DNA from: Paenibacillus tianmuensis
GTDB taxonomy: Bacteria; Bacillota; Bacilli; Paenibacillales; NBRC-103111
Reading direction: 5' to 3'
DNA length: 42,298 nt
Assembly: GCF_900100345.1 (NCBI RefSeq)
Contig: NZ_FMTT01000050.1
Span: 1 to 42,298, forward strand
The notes beneath the pieces were generated by a model, which saw nothing but the letters and a program-made list of their open reading frames with translations, was not told where the DNA came from and did not search any database. Below, piece by piece: positions 1-9,175 of this stretch (position 1 is the first letter of the stretch; each line of letters opens with the position of its first letter). The position numbers were made by a program, and so were the translations under genes.

Positions 1-1
1 C

Positions 2-319
2 ATCGAACCAGGTTCGACGATCAGTAGCGACGCGTATCGTTCGTACCATGCACTCGCTAAAGAATATAACCACCAACCGATCAGGTTCAATGTAAAGGAC
101 AATCCTGATCATTTGAAATGGCTGCATACGATGATTTCCAACGCGAAAGCCTTTATCGCCGGTACGTTTCACGGTTTAGATTCCAAGCATCTGCAATCCT
201 ATTTGAACGAATTCTGCTTTCGCACCAATCGTCGGCAGTTTGAAGGTCAGATGTTTAATCGCCTGCTGGCTGCTTGTGTTTCCACCGATACCGTCACCTA
301 CGGCGATTTGACCGCATAA
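2..319 (+). CDS. IS1595-type (ISXO2-like) transposase, C-terminal part, cut by window edge
   Basis: The open frame enters from the left edge (first full codon at 2) and ends with TAA at 317-319, so only about 105 C-terminal residues are visible. They include TISSDAYRSYHAL near the start, then HTMISNAKAFIAGTFHG and HLQSYLNEFCFRTNRR. These match the end of the DDE transposases of the IS1595/ISXO2 type, where an aspartate follows the GSTISS-like stretch and the domain closes with a YLxEFxFRxNRR motif. Whether the upstream part is intact cannot be judged. No clear terminal inverted repeat was recognised after the stop. It flanks the AT-rich defence-like gene and fits a mobile-element-bordered island. 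Confidence 0.85.
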   Translation: MEPGSTISSDAYRSYHALAKEYNHQPIRFNVKDNPDHLKWLHTMISNAKAFIAGTFHGLDSKHLQSYLNEFCFRTNRRQFEGQMFNRLLAACVSTDTVTYGDLTA

Positions 320-389
320 GCCAAGCGGAGCTAACTTGATATTCAAATTGAATAATTATCACGACAGGTAATGTTTTTCACAACTCAGC

Positions 390-3300
390 TTACAAAAAAG
401 CATTAATCACAAATGATCTAACCTCTATACCATGTTTGGATAGTGCTTTAGCTTGTTCGTTCAAAATATCCCTTGTTTGATCTAGTCCACAAGATGGAAT
501 TGCAGATTTACGCTTATCGTTAGTATCCCAGTTTAATCCTTCAAACCAACCAATCAAGTATAGCCCATACTTACACTTGCCCTCTTTTAAATATCTGTTG
601 ATCAATTGTGTTTCCATAGCTTGGAAAAGTTCTTGATGCCAATTCCCTTTTACCTCAATAATAACTGTTATGATTTCATTTGCTCTCACTGTATTTCCTG
701 AAAGTATTGCATTAACATGAAGATCCGTGCGCTCTCCCGGTAAAGATCCAGCACTTCTTCGTATCTCTACTTCACGATTAATTACAATTCCCCTACCTAG
801 AAGATCACGTTCTAAGTGTTGTTTTACATAGTCGGAAAATTCATTTTCTGATCTTGGACGGTATTTTCGAATATCTATTTGATTCCAGAGCCATATTACT
901 TCTGGTGTAATTCCATGTAGCTTTTCCTCAAGCCTATTAAGGGATTCAATTAACACGTCCAATAACTGTTCTTCACTGTTAACAAGCCTGCTATGCTTAT
1001 TTGCCACTAAACTGAGTATTTCTGCGGGAAGTGGAGGGGACCAAGTATTGCGCCGTGTGATTTCTTTTGCTTCTAGAAGTGACCACTTTAACCATGAAAG
1101 CTCCGGAAGTTCCGAAACTATTCGAGTAATTTGATCACAGGATTCTAAGGTTCCTTTGTTTGATAAATATCGTAATATACTATCCCTTAAGTCGGCCACC
1201 TCTTCACGCGGCCCTACGAAATGCATTTCATCTTCTTCATGGTTCGGGTCTTCCTTATGAGGAAATCTTTGTACTAACCAAATATACAAGTCAGCAAGTG
1301 CCATTTCTGATAGGTTTTGAATCAGTTCATGTCTTTTAAAGCTTCTACTTGAATAAGAAAGAATAGCCTCACTAAAAAAATCCGGATTGGATTCTTTAAG
1401 TGGCCATATGGTATCTTCCCATCCCTTGGAATTCTGCAAAAGCGTAGCAAAAGAAATAATAGCTTGCGTGCGTGTGTCAATATCATCTAGTAATTTTGGT
1501 AGAAGTAAAGACTTGGCATATTCTTCTGCACCGTTAATTTGATATCTCAATAGCTCATTAAGTAAGCTCCTAATAGATTCAGGCTTTAGACTCTGGGTTC
1601 TTAACTTAGACAAAACTGCTTCACCAATTCGAGCATCCCAACATTCTTTGATGGATCTGATAATAAATACATTAGAATGTTGTTCATTCTCTTTATCAAT
1701 AAGATGCAATAACTCGGAAATAACTCGATCAGGAGCATTGTTATAAGCCAGCTTTATTAACTTGTCTCGTATTTTCTCCTCGTCACCTCTTGATGATGAT
1801 ACCCACTGAGTCAATATAACTGGAGACCAATTTTCCCACTGAAATGAAGTTAGCGATCGCAGAAATTCATAATCCTGTTCGTAAATTAATCTAAGTGCCC
1901 TATATCCAGCCATATCCGGTCGATGAAAAGTGTTTGTTCCAAACCATTTCGTAGCATCTGTTTTTTTCTCAACCAGGTATTTTTGCGCAGCGGATAAAAT
2001 ACGTTCTTCAGCATGGGCGTCAACCTTTTTCCAACCTGGTAGTGCTTTTATATTTGGCTCCATTTCTTCAACGCGCCTGTTGTCTTCTTTAATCCCCAAA
2101 TCCCAATTTAACCACCACCAAGCATCTAAATTTCCGGCTTCGAATTCATTTAAACGCAGACTGATTCTTTCATTGACAGTTGGTTGTATACGGGGAGATT
2201 GGGCATCTCTTAACCTCTTATTACGTATTTGTCTATCTCTTTGCTCACGAGCTTCGTCAGAATCTAGTGGAATACTAAGAAAAAAGCCTTGGCATTTTTC
2301 TGCTAATATTTCACTGGTTTGAATAGCACTATAAAGTAACTCAACTTGCTGTGGGTCTGATGAATTGAATGATCTTGATACCAACTCTGCCCATTTTTGT
2401 TTAAACTCCAGATTTGTTTCTTTTGTTAATTTTTGAAGCATCCATGGGAAATCTTCTGTTTTAATAAAACTATACAATTCAACTGGAATAAACTTTTTTT
2501 CATCTAATGAGACTGCTAATGAAGAAAGGATCGTTCGGCGTACATTCTGATTCTGAATCAAATCGTTAATATAATTAAAATTATCATAATGCACTAATCT
2601 TTCTCGTAAAACATTAATAAAAGCTCTAAGAATATCCGGGTCATCTAAGTATCCGCCTGCTTTGTTCATTATTCCGTAGATTAAATCATCAAGTTGATGA
2701 TCGAAATGCTCATTAACTGCATATTTTTGAACAAATGCTAGTGCAGCATGTAAATCTTGAACTTGTAGTTTTTTGAGAATTTCATAGTTCAAAAACATTA
2801 TATATTGTCCAGTAAAATTTCTGTGCTTTGGAATTGTGAGTAATGAAAATAAATCTTCACCGGATATATACTCAGGCCACAATACATAAAGTGCTATGCC
2901 TTTCAATTGATCATCAACATCTTCTTCTAGCGACTTAGCTAGTGGTGATAACTGAATCTTCACTCTTTCTTCTGCTAACTCAGAAAGTGCATAACCTGCT
3001 TGAATTCGAATTTGATAATCCTCATGCCGATTTAATACAATTGTTAGCAAGTCATTCTGGAAAGTTCTCAGTTTGCAGGCTCTTGCTATTCGGATGGCAG
3101 CACGCCGTGCCACATAACAACGTTCCTTGTCTAAAATATACGGTCTAATCTGTTGTTCGAGAGAAGGATTATTTAATTTGTAAAAGTATTCATCAAAGTC
3201 CCAGTCTCTAATTTCTTCTGCATTAAATAACTCAAAAAGTGTATCAACTAGTAACTTCTTATCTTCAGCATCTACATTTGCCACATCACTTCGTAATAGT

Positions 3301-4550
3301 ATCTGCGGATCGCGCTTGATTATTTGGCGAAACAATTCAACATTCATTGTTGCTATCCAAGCTGAGACCTCGTGTAGTTGCGGAACTAACATTCGTACTG
3401 GGTTCAGGGGATGTTCAATCAAGCTCAAGACTTGCATAGAAGATAGCTCATTTTGGGTAATATAAAAGGCCGCTAAAAATTCTGCATATGTTTGGTGAGC
3501 CCATCCAAAACGATTAGCGCCTCTTGAGGTAAATAAACCTGTAGAAAGTGTTTCTTCAATTTCTGATTCTGAAATTATTAATGATGTTTCATTCTGTAGG
3601 GAATACTCACCTGAAATATCTCGAATGGTGATATCTTCATCAGGTACATTACCGAAATTAATGTCACGCCACACAGCGTATTTATTTGAGAAAACCATTA
3701 AAGCTGCAATCCGTGAGGCTACTTTCAAACGATCCATAGCTCTAAAATTACCTACATTCCGAGACGTGATCCTACTCTCATTTGTTTCTTCACAGAGCAG
3801 TTCACATCCTTGCAAATACAATTCCTTTTGTGTAGATGGGAAGTTACCATGCCGCGTATAAAGATTGAGAAGAAACTTTAAGGTGATCGGCTTAATTGCA
3901 AGTGGAACTACCTCTTTCTCCCATATCTCGTTCATGAATTTATCAGCATCGATTCTTAGCTCAACAGCTGCGTTATAAACATCCATTTGTCTTAATGGTG
4001 CTAGTTCCATAATCTGAATATTCTTTCCCCATAATTCCGTTAGCTCACGTTCAAGTAGACTCGGCCAGTCAGCGGTTCGGCAGGCAAGTCTTAGATAAAG
4101 ATTTTTAAAGTTTTGGTTAGAACTATATTTTTTAAATTCTTCTGCCAACAAAACCGCCACATAATCTATCCGCAGTAGACATTCATCCAAACTATCCAAA
4201 AAAAGATGTAGAGAATATTCTCCTTCGAGACAAGCCCTAAACAATGGATTTTCAAAGATATCTCGAATCAAACGTTCTTCCTTTCCGTACGAACGGAGAT
4301 CAATCCGAAGCGATTTTTGCTTATCTTCAAGGATAGCTATCTTTCTCAAAGCTTCCGTTTTACCGATGCCTGGCTCACCTAATAAAATTAGACAAGGAAC
4401 TTCTGATATTTTGTCAAAAGAAACAACATGTTTGTTAAACATATAACCATACTCAGATTCAGGATCGTAAAGATATCCGCCATCAGATAAATTTAGTGTA
4501 CCTGTTCGAGGGCACCAGAATCTTTTCCAAGAAAAAATTATATCGTTCAA
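390..4550 (-). CDS. NACHT/STAND NTPase with HEAT-like repeats and C-terminal PD-(D/E)XK nuclease-like domain; putative defence protein
   Basis: 1386 residues. The start is TTG at 4550, seven bases after GGAGGTG; no ATG fits as well. Residues 58-65 (GEPGIGKT) form a Walker A and 114-123 (LHLFLDSLDE) a NACHT-like Walker B. CRTADWP follows as a likely sensor segment, and FGWAHQTYAEFLAAFYI near 360 is the usual NACHT C-terminal signature. Residues of about 480-700 contain alternating helices resembling HEAT repeats. Near the end, D1276, E1299-V-K1301 and a following glutamine in a helix fit a PD-(D/E)XK nuclease core. STAND NTPases act as oligomerising sensors in anti-phage defence; here the effector would be the C-terminal nuclease. 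The gene stands alone, is clearly more AT-rich than the rest of the window and sits beside an IS. Defence is inferred; the ligand is unknown. Confidence 0.8.
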   Translation of the reverse strand: MNDIIFSWKRFWCPRTGTLNLSDGGYLYDPESEYGYMFNKHVVSFDKISEVPCLILLGEPGIGKTEALRKIAILEDKQKSLRIDLRSYGKEERLIRDIFENPLFRACLEGEYSLHLFLDSLDECLLRIDYVAVLLAEEFKKYSSNQNFKNLYLRLACRTADWPSLLERELTELWGKNIQIMELAPLRQMDVYNAAVELRIDADKFMNEIWEKEVVPLAIKPITLKFLLNLYTRHGNFPSTQKELYLQGCELLCEETNESRITSRNVGNFRAMDRLKVASRIAALMVFSNKYAVWRDINFGNVPDEDITIRDISGEYSLQNETSLIISESEIEETLSTGLFTSRGANRFGWAHQTYAEFLAAFYITQNELSSMQVLSLIEHPLNPVRMLVPQLHEVSAWIATMNVELFRQIIKRDPQILLRSDVANVDAEDKKLLVDTLFELFNAEEIRDWDFDEYFYKLNNPSLEQQIRPYILDKERCYVARRAAIRIARACKLRTFQNDLLTIVLNRHEDYQIRIQAGYALSELAEERVKIQLSPLAKSLEEDVDDQLKGIALYVLWPEYISGEDLFSLLTIPKHRNFTGQYIMFLNYEILKKLQVQDLHAALAFVQKYAVNEHFDHQLDDLIYGIMNKAGGYLDDPDILRAFINVLRERLVHYDNFNYINDLIQNQNVRRTILSSLAVSLDEKKFIPVELYSFIKTEDFPWMLQKLTKETNLEFKQKWAELVSRSFNSSDPQQVELLYSAIQTSEILAEKCQGFFLSIPLDSDEAREQRDRQIRNKRLRDAQSPRIQPTVNERISLRLNEFEAGNLDAWWWLNWDLGIKEDNRRVEEMEPNIKALPGWKKVDAHAEERILSAAQKYLVEKKTDATKWFGTNTFHRPDMAGYRALRLIYEQDYEFLRSLTSFQWENWSPVILTQWVSSSRGDEEKIRDKLIKLAYNNAPDRVISELLHLIDKENEQHSNVFIIRSIKECWDARIGEAVLSKLRTQSLKPESIRSLLNELLRYQINGAEEYAKSLLLPKLLDDIDTRTQAIISFATLLQNSKGWEDTIWPLKESNPDFFSEAILSYSSRSFKRHELIQNLSEMALADLYIWLVQRFPHKEDPNHEEDEMHFVGPREEVADLRDSILRYLSNKGTLESCDQITRIVSELPELSWLKWSLLEAKEITRRNTWSPPLPAEILSLVANKHSRLVNSEEQLLDVLIESLNRLEEKLHGITPEVIWLWNQIDIRKYRPRSENEFSDYVKQHLERDLLGRGIVINREVEIRRSAGSLPGERTDLHVNAILSGNTVRANEIITVIIEVKGNWHQELFQAMETQLINRYLKEGKCKYGLYLIGWFEGLNWDTNDKRKSAIPSCGLDQTRDILNEQAKALSKHGIEVRSFVINAFL

Positions 4551-4897
4551 AGATATGCACCTCCGAATTATGATGCTGGTCTTGTACTCAATTAAATTAA
4601 GAAAGATATATCAACTGTTCACCTACATTTTTCTACGAAAACGCTCAACTTCCTTTTCAAGAATAAACTAAATAAACTGAAATACCCGAACAAATTAAAA
4701 GCTCAAGCAAGGTTCACTTGAGCGTCATAACATATTTGTTTTAAATAATAAGGTAAATGGGACTCTTACTCCCTCATCAGTAACACATGGCCCTCCACAT
4801 GCATTATGCATGAAAGGAATATATATTCCCGCACTCGATCCCTGCTTAATTTATTGTATGCGGGAACATACTGCCATTGATCTCCATCCGATCTGTA
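4551..4897. other. Intergenic region between the NACHT-nuclease gene and rlmCD
   Basis: No gene seen. AT-rich on the left side. It holds the ribosome binding site of the TTG-started NACHT gene, a minus-strand terminator at 4693-4723, and an 8-bp inverted repeat (TTCCCGCA at 4826-4833, TGCGGGAA at 4859-4866) of unknown role. The promoter of the NACHT gene must lie here, but no convincing -35/-10 pair stands out. Confidence 0.6.
4693..4723 (-). terminator. Rho-independent terminator after rlmCD
   Basis: Read on the minus strand, a 7-bp stem (GCTCAAG/CTTGAGC, 4701-4723) with a 9-base loop is followed by TTTTAATTT. It lies about 175 bases past the rlmCD stop and points the same way. Confidence 0.6.
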
Positions 4898-6385
4898 TCA
4901 ATGCTTATCTTCCCGATATATCCTTACCACGCACTCCACATGCGCCGTCTGCGGGAACATGTCCACTGGCTGGATCCAGTCCAGCCGGTAGCCTTGCTCA
5001 AGCAGCACCTGGCAGTCCTTCGCCAGAGTGGACGGATTGCACGACACGTAGACGAGTCGTGCCGGCTTCGCCTCGGCGAGCGCGAGCAGCAGCGGGCGCT
5101 CGCAGCCGGTGCGCGGCGGGTCGACCACGACGACGTCAGGGCGGATGCCGCGCTGCACCCATTCGGGCAGCAACTGCTCGGCGCGCCCAACGAAGAAGCG
5201 GGCGTTTGCCGCGCCGCTCGCCCGGGCATTGTCCCGGGCGTCGTCGACCGCCTCGGGGATGAGCTCGATGCCGCGCACCTCGCGGGCGTGCGGGGCGAGC
5301 CAGAGCCCGATCGTGCCGGTGCCGCAGTAGGCGTCGACGACTAGCTCTTCGCTGGTCAGCGCGGCGGCTTCCCGGACCGCGTCATACAGCTTGACCGTTT
5401 GCTCCGGGTTCAGCTGGAAGAAGGCGCGGGGGGAGAGGGAGAAGCGGACGTCGCCGAGCGTCTCGTCCAGCCGCTCCTTGCCCCATAGTACGGTCGTTTT
5501 CGCGCCGAAAATGAGCGGTGACGCTTCTCGATTCAAATTTTGCGCGATGGTCGTCACCTGCGGCAGCTCGTCGCGGATGCGGCGGACGAGCCGTTCGCGG
5601 TCCGGAATACGGTCCGCCGCGGTGATCAGCGTGAGCTGGATCTCGCCGGTTTGCCGGCCTACCCGGGCTACGATGGTGCGGACGACGCCTTGGCGAGTCC
5701 GTTCGTTATAGACGGGGATGTCCAGCTCACCAAGCAGCTTGGCAACCGTCTCCGTGACCCGGTTGATCGCCGGATCGTGTATCGCGCAGCCGGTAATGTC
5801 GACGAGCTTATGCGTGCCGGGGGAGTACAAGCCCGCGACGACCTGCTCGCCTGCGCCTGCGCGGCCGAGCTGCAGCTGCGCCTTGTTCCGGTAGCTCCAA
5901 GGGTTGTCCATGCCGAGAATCGGCCGGATCGGGGCCGACTCCATTCCCGCGTACCGCCGGAACGCTTCCCGTACCAGCTCCTCCTTAGCGCGCAGCTGAG
6001 CCTCATACGTCATATGCTGAAGCTGACAGCCGCCGCAGCTGTCGTATACCGAACAGGGCGGCTTTTGACGGTGCGGCGAAGCCTTTTCCACCTCGTCCAG
6101 CTTGGCCGTGATATAGCTGGGTTCGACCTTCGTCACCGTCGCTTTCACGACTTCCTCCGGCAGCGTCCCGTCGATGAACACCGCCTTGCGCTTGTAATAG
6201 CCGACGCCCTCGCCGTTAATGCCGATCCGCTTGATCGTGACTACGATCCGATCGCCCGCTCTCAGATCCTCTGCCGTCGCGGGCCGACTTGCCACGGGCT
6301 TCTTTCCACCAGGCTTACGTGCGGCTTCCGATCTTTTTCCCTGTGGACGCGAAGAATCGCGGTTCTTTTTCCATTCCGTGCTCAT
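4898..6385 (-). CDS. rlmCD: 23S rRNA (uracil-C5)-methyltransferase, RlmCD/RumA family
   Basis: 495 residues. The start is ATG at 6385, chosen because GGAGAG lies six bases upstream; the frame stays open to 6478 but that stretch has no such site. An N-terminal basic tail is followed by a TRAM domain (about 38-100). Then come the iron-sulfur cysteines C111-x5-C117-GG-C120 and C200, the SAM-binding stretch VVDAYCGTGTIG, the DPPRTGCERP motif and the catalytic loop SCNPS with C449. The family methylates uracil C5 in RNA using SAM; in Bacillus one enzyme (RlmCD) modifies both U747 and U1939 of 23S rRNA. Which uridines are targeted here is inferred. It is a single gene divergent from the ABC exporter. 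Confidence 0.9.
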   Translation of the reverse strand: MSTEWKKNRDSSRPQGKRSEAARKPGGKKPVASRPATAEDLRAGDRIVVTIKRIGINGEGVGYYKRKAVFIDGTLPEEVVKATVTKVEPSYITAKLDEVEKASPHRQKPPCSVYDSCGGCQLQHMTYEAQLRAKEELVREAFRRYAGMESAPIRPILGMDNPWSYRNKAQLQLGRAGAGEQVVAGLYSPGTHKLVDITGCAIHDPAINRVTETVAKLLGELDIPVYNERTRQGVVRTIVARVGRQTGEIQLTLITAADRIPDRERLVRRIRDELPQVTTIAQNLNREASPLIFGAKTTVLWGKERLDETLGDVRFSLSPRAFFQLNPEQTVKLYDAVREAAALTSEELVVDAYCGTGTIGLWLAPHAREVRGIELIPEAVDDARDNARASGAANARFFVGRAEQLLPEWVQRGIRPDVVVVDPPRTGCERPLLLALAEAKPARLVYVSCNPSTLAKDCQVLLEQGYRLDWIQPVDMFPQTAHVECVVRIYREDKH

Positions 6386-6547
6386 GCCGTTCTCTCCGTT
6401 TCTTGTCAAATCGCTGTTCTTACTATACCATGACCGGACCGGATTGGCGAAACGGGCTTCATGCTTAAAATTAGGCATCCCCGTCGGCCGGATGGTATAC
6501 TCTAGCTGTAGCTTTTTCCAAAAACGCCTCCAAAGGAGCTGAAGATA

Positions 6548-7504
6548 TTGCCGATGGCGGAAACGATGATTAAGGCGGACGGTTTAGTCAAACGGTACGG
6601 GGATTTTACGGCCGTCAAGGGCGTCCATTTCGAAGTATATCAAGGCGAGGTGTTCGGGCTGCTCGGACCGAACGGCGCGGGCAAGACGACCACGATGGAA
6701 ATGATCGAAGGGCTCCGGAAGCCGGATGAAGGGCATGCGGTTGTGGCCGGCTTTAATACCCGGACGCAGCTGAATCAGGTCAAGCAGGTGATCGGCGTCC
6801 AACTGCAATCCACCTCGCTGTTCGATCTGTTGAAAGTGCACGAGATCGTCCGCATGTACGCCAGCTTTTACCCGAGCTCCGTCCCGATCGAGCCGCTGCT
6901 GGAAGATATGATTTTGCAGGAAAAACGCAACGACCGCGTCAAAAACCTCTCCGGCGGGCAAAAACAGCGTCTGGCGATTGCGCTGGCGCTTGTGAACGAT
7001 CCGCAGGTGGTCTTCTTGGACGAACCGACGACAGGTCTGGACCCGCAGGCCAGGCGGACGCTGTGGGACATCGTGCTAAGGCTCAAGGAACGCGACAAAA
7101 CGATCGTGCTCAGCACGCATTACATGGAAGAAGCCCATGCTTTGTGCGACCGCATCTGCTTGATGGACAGCGGACAGGTCATTGCACTCGATACGCCCCG
7201 GAATCTGGTCCGCAACCTGCAATCCGACAGCGCCATCGAATTCCGGTTGGAAGGCGCCGACGCTTGGAGTGAGGAGCGGCAAACAGCTGTAACGGAAGCG
7301 CTGCGGGAAGTGAGCGAGGTGAAGCAGGTGGATCAGCGCAAAGACATTTTCGTGCTGTATACCGACCATTTGCAAACCTCGCTCGTCGATCTGATCGGCC
7401 GGGCGGAAGCGCAGGGATGGCGCGTGCAGGAGCTGCAGACCCGGACGGCCACGCTGGAGGACGTATTCATCCACATGACGGGAAGGAGCTTGAGAGAAGC
7501 ATGA
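6548..7504 (+). CDS. ABC transporter ATP-binding protein (DrrA/CcmA-like exporter ATPase)
   Basis: 318 residues. The start is taken as TTG at 6548, about ten bases after AAAGGAG; ATG at 6554 is the alternative. Walker A GPNGAGKTT (40-48), signature LSGGQ (134-138), Walker B VVFLDE (154-159) and the switch histidine H191 in STHYMEEA are all present. The C-terminal ~90 residues form the accessory domain usual in ABC-2 export ATPases. It overlaps the permease gene by four bases (ATGA), so the two are translationally coupled. The pair probably exports a drug, lipid or peptide; the substrate cannot be told from sequence. A weak promoter with a TATACT -10 lies at 6496-6501. Confidence 0.9.
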   Translation: MPMAETMIKADGLVKRYGDFTAVKGVHFEVYQGEVFGLLGPNGAGKTTTMEMIEGLRKPDEGHAVVAGFNTRTQLNQVKQVIGVQLQSTSLFDLLKVHEIVRMYASFYPSSVPIEPLLEDMILQEKRNDRVKNLSGGQKQRLAIALALVNDPQVVFLDEPTTGLDPQARRTLWDIVLRLKERDKTIVLSTHYMEEAHALCDRICLMDSGQVIALDTPRNLVRNLQSDSAIEFRLEGADAWSEERQTAVTEALREVSEVKQVDQRKDIFVLYTDHLQTSLVDLIGRAEAQGWRVQELQTRTATLEDVFIHMTGRSLREA

Positions 7505-8598
7505 ACGCTTACATTCATCTGACGCTTGCCCAACTGCGGCTGTTCGCCCGCAACCGGCAGGTGCTGTTCTGGACGCTGCTTTTTCCGATCTTCTTCATGG
7601 TCATGCTGGGCTCGTTCCTTGGCAAGGGCAATCCGGTCTCTGTCACCGGCGCCATCGTCGATGAGGACCGGACGGCCGCTTCCGAAGTGCTGGTGAAGGC
7701 GCTGCAGGATAACCCGGTCCTGCGGCTGAGCGGAGCATCCGAATTAAATCCCGAGCTGGAGACGCTGAAACGCGGCGATTACCAGCTTGTGCTCGTCATT
7801 CCGAAGGGCTACGAGGAACAAACGAAGCCGGGGAACACAGGGACGGCCGCGGCGATCAAAGTGTATTACGACGAAACGAATGCCGCAACCTCGCAAATTG
7901 GGCTGCAGGTGCTGGCTCCGGTCATCGACGGGATCGACAAGAAGCTGTCCGGCTATACGCCGAAAATTACGATCCGGCCGGAAGGCGTACAGTCGCTGAA
8001 GCTCAGCTATATTGACTTCCTGGTGCCGGGCATTGTCGCCATGATGATTATGTCCAACAACCTGAACGGGGTGGCGGGGCAGATCGCTTCGTGGCGGGAA
8101 CGGGGCATCCTGCGGCGGATGCAAAGCACGACGCTGAAAGCATCGACGTTTATCGCTTCGCAGATTACAGTGCGGCTGCTGCTGAACGGCTTGCAGGCCG
8201 TCATCGTGCTGGTCGTCGGCTCGCTCTTTTTCGGCACGCAGGTGAACGGCTCCTGGCTGCTGCTGCTCAGCTTTATCGTGCTCGGGACGCTGGCATTCAT
8301 GTCGATCGGTTTTATCATTGCCGGTCTGGCCAAAACGCCGGAGAGCGCCGGGCCAATCGCCGGCTTCGTCTCGTTCCCGATGCTGTTCCTGGGCGGCGTC
8401 TTCTTCCCGATCAAGAACATGCCGGAGTTCCTTCAGCCCGTCGTCAAGCTTCTGCCGATCTCCCATTTGACGACGGCGCTGCGCCAGGTGATGAACGTAG
8501 GAGCAGGATTTTCCGTCGTCTGGACGGAAGCGGCGCTGCTCGGCGGTTGGCTCCTCGTCGCGTTTATCGTGGCCAGCTTTACGTTCCGGTGGGAATAA
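7501..8598 (+). CDS. ABC-2 type transporter permease
   Basis: 365 residues. ATG at 7501 overlaps the stop of the ATPase gene; GGAAGGAG lies upstream inside that gene. One N-terminal membrane segment (about 20-40, LFWTLLFPIFFMVMLGSF) is followed by a ~150-residue outer domain and then five hydrophobic segments from about 180 to 360. This is the layout of ABC-2 permeases of the YhgE/DrrB type. MQSTTLKASTFIASQ after the second segment fits the cytoplasmic coupling region. It works with the ATPase as a dimeric exporter in the cytoplasmic membrane. Substrate unknown. Confidence 0.88.
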   Translation: MNAYIHLTLAQLRLFARNRQVLFWTLLFPIFFMVMLGSFLGKGNPVSVTGAIVDEDRTAASEVLVKALQDNPVLRLSGASELNPELETLKRGDYQLVLVIPKGYEEQTKPGNTGTAAAIKVYYDETNAATSQIGLQVLAPVIDGIDKKLSGYTPKITIRPEGVQSLKLSYIDFLVPGIVAMMIMSNNLNGVAGQIASWRERGILRRMQSTTLKASTFIASQITVRLLLNGLQAVIVLVVGSLFFGTQVNGSWLLLLSFIVLGTLAFMSIGFIIAGLAKTPESAGPIAGFVSFPMLFLGGVFFPIKNMPEFLQPVVKLLPISHLTTALRQVMNVGAGFSVVWTEAALLGGWLLVAFIVASFTFRWE

Positions 8599-8601
8599 GC
8601 C

Positions 8602-8633
8602 GGCCGGGACTCCGGTCCAGGCCGCAGCTTTTA
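8602..8633 (+). terminator. Weak hairpin after the ABC exporter genes
   Basis: GGCC-G-GGAC / GTCC-A-GGCC (8602-8623) can form a stem with a TCCG loop, followed by GCAGCTTTTAC. The U-tract is short, so termination may be inefficient. Confidence 0.35.
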
Positions 8634-8829
8634 CAGACGGCGCCGGCCCTTCCGCTCGAAAATTCCACATTTTTTTCTTAAAAATGGGAAATACTATGCT
8701 CATCTTGCTGCATATATAGAGAAAAGGAGAAATTTTAACGTTTTGTTTATATTCTCCTAATGTTGTCTTAATGTTTACCCGGTAACATGAAGACAATAAT
8801 ATTCGATGCGAAGGGACGATTTCTAGATC

Positions 8830-9057
8830 ATGATACTGTACCAATTGGCCAAAAGACTGGCGGAGCGCAATCGACTGCAGCATAACATCGAGCGTTCCGA
8901 GGGCAATATCGAAGCATTAGTAACGCAAAAGGAGCAGGTGGAGGAGCAACTGTTGACCCAGGCCAACATGTGGAAGGAAGAGGGGCAGGACGAATTTATG
9001 CTTGCTGCGCTGGCCCCCGAGCCGGACAGCGTGCCAGTCAACGAATCTTTGTATTAG
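8830..9057 (+). CDS. Small coiled-coil protein, unrecognised
   Basis: 75 residues, strongly charged. About residues 8-50 (LAKRLAERNRLQHNIERSE onward) have heptad-like spacing of leucines and isoleucines among Glu/Gln/Arg, as in a coiled coil; the tail is acidic and proline-containing. No signal peptide or membrane segment. The only upstream purine run is AAGGGA at 8811-8816, rather far from ATG at 8830. A strong terminator follows directly (9064-9097), which supports a real transcription unit. A near-palindrome (TGTTTACC/GGTAACA, about 8771-8786) lies upstream and could be an operator. Function unknown; the base-composition bias suits a real coding sequence. Confidence 0.6.
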   Translation: MILYQLAKRLAERNRLQHNIERSEGNIEALVTQKEQVEEQLLTQANMWKEEGQDEFMLAALAPEPDSVPVNESLY

Positions 9058-9063
9058 TTTTGG

Positions 9064-9097
9064 GAAAATGGGACGTCACGTTCCATTTTCTTTTTTT
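9064..9097 (+). terminator. Strong Rho-independent terminator
   Basis: A 12-bp stem with one G-U pair (9064-9075 with 9079-9090), loop TCA, followed by seven T (9091-9097). It ends the small coiled-coil gene. Confidence 0.9.
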
Positions 9098-9124
9098 GTG
9101 TTCGGTTCCGTTTCGCGGTAGAAT
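9096..9124 (+). promoter_or_regulatory. Sigma-A promoter for the B12-binding radical SAM gene
   Basis: TTGTGT (9096-9101), 17-base spacer, TAGAAT (9119-9124). It overlaps the U-tract of the preceding terminator and lies 52 bases before the ATG at 9176. Confidence 0.55.
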
Positions 9125-9175
9125 AGGGATACTGTTCAATACGAAAATGGATAAGTAAAGAGGTACGGAATTCCC

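Noticed and set aside
4826..4866. 8-bp inverted repeat TTCCCGCA/TGCGGGAA after rlmCD
   Set aside because: Loop of 25 bases and no U-tract in either direction; could be chance or an old element end.
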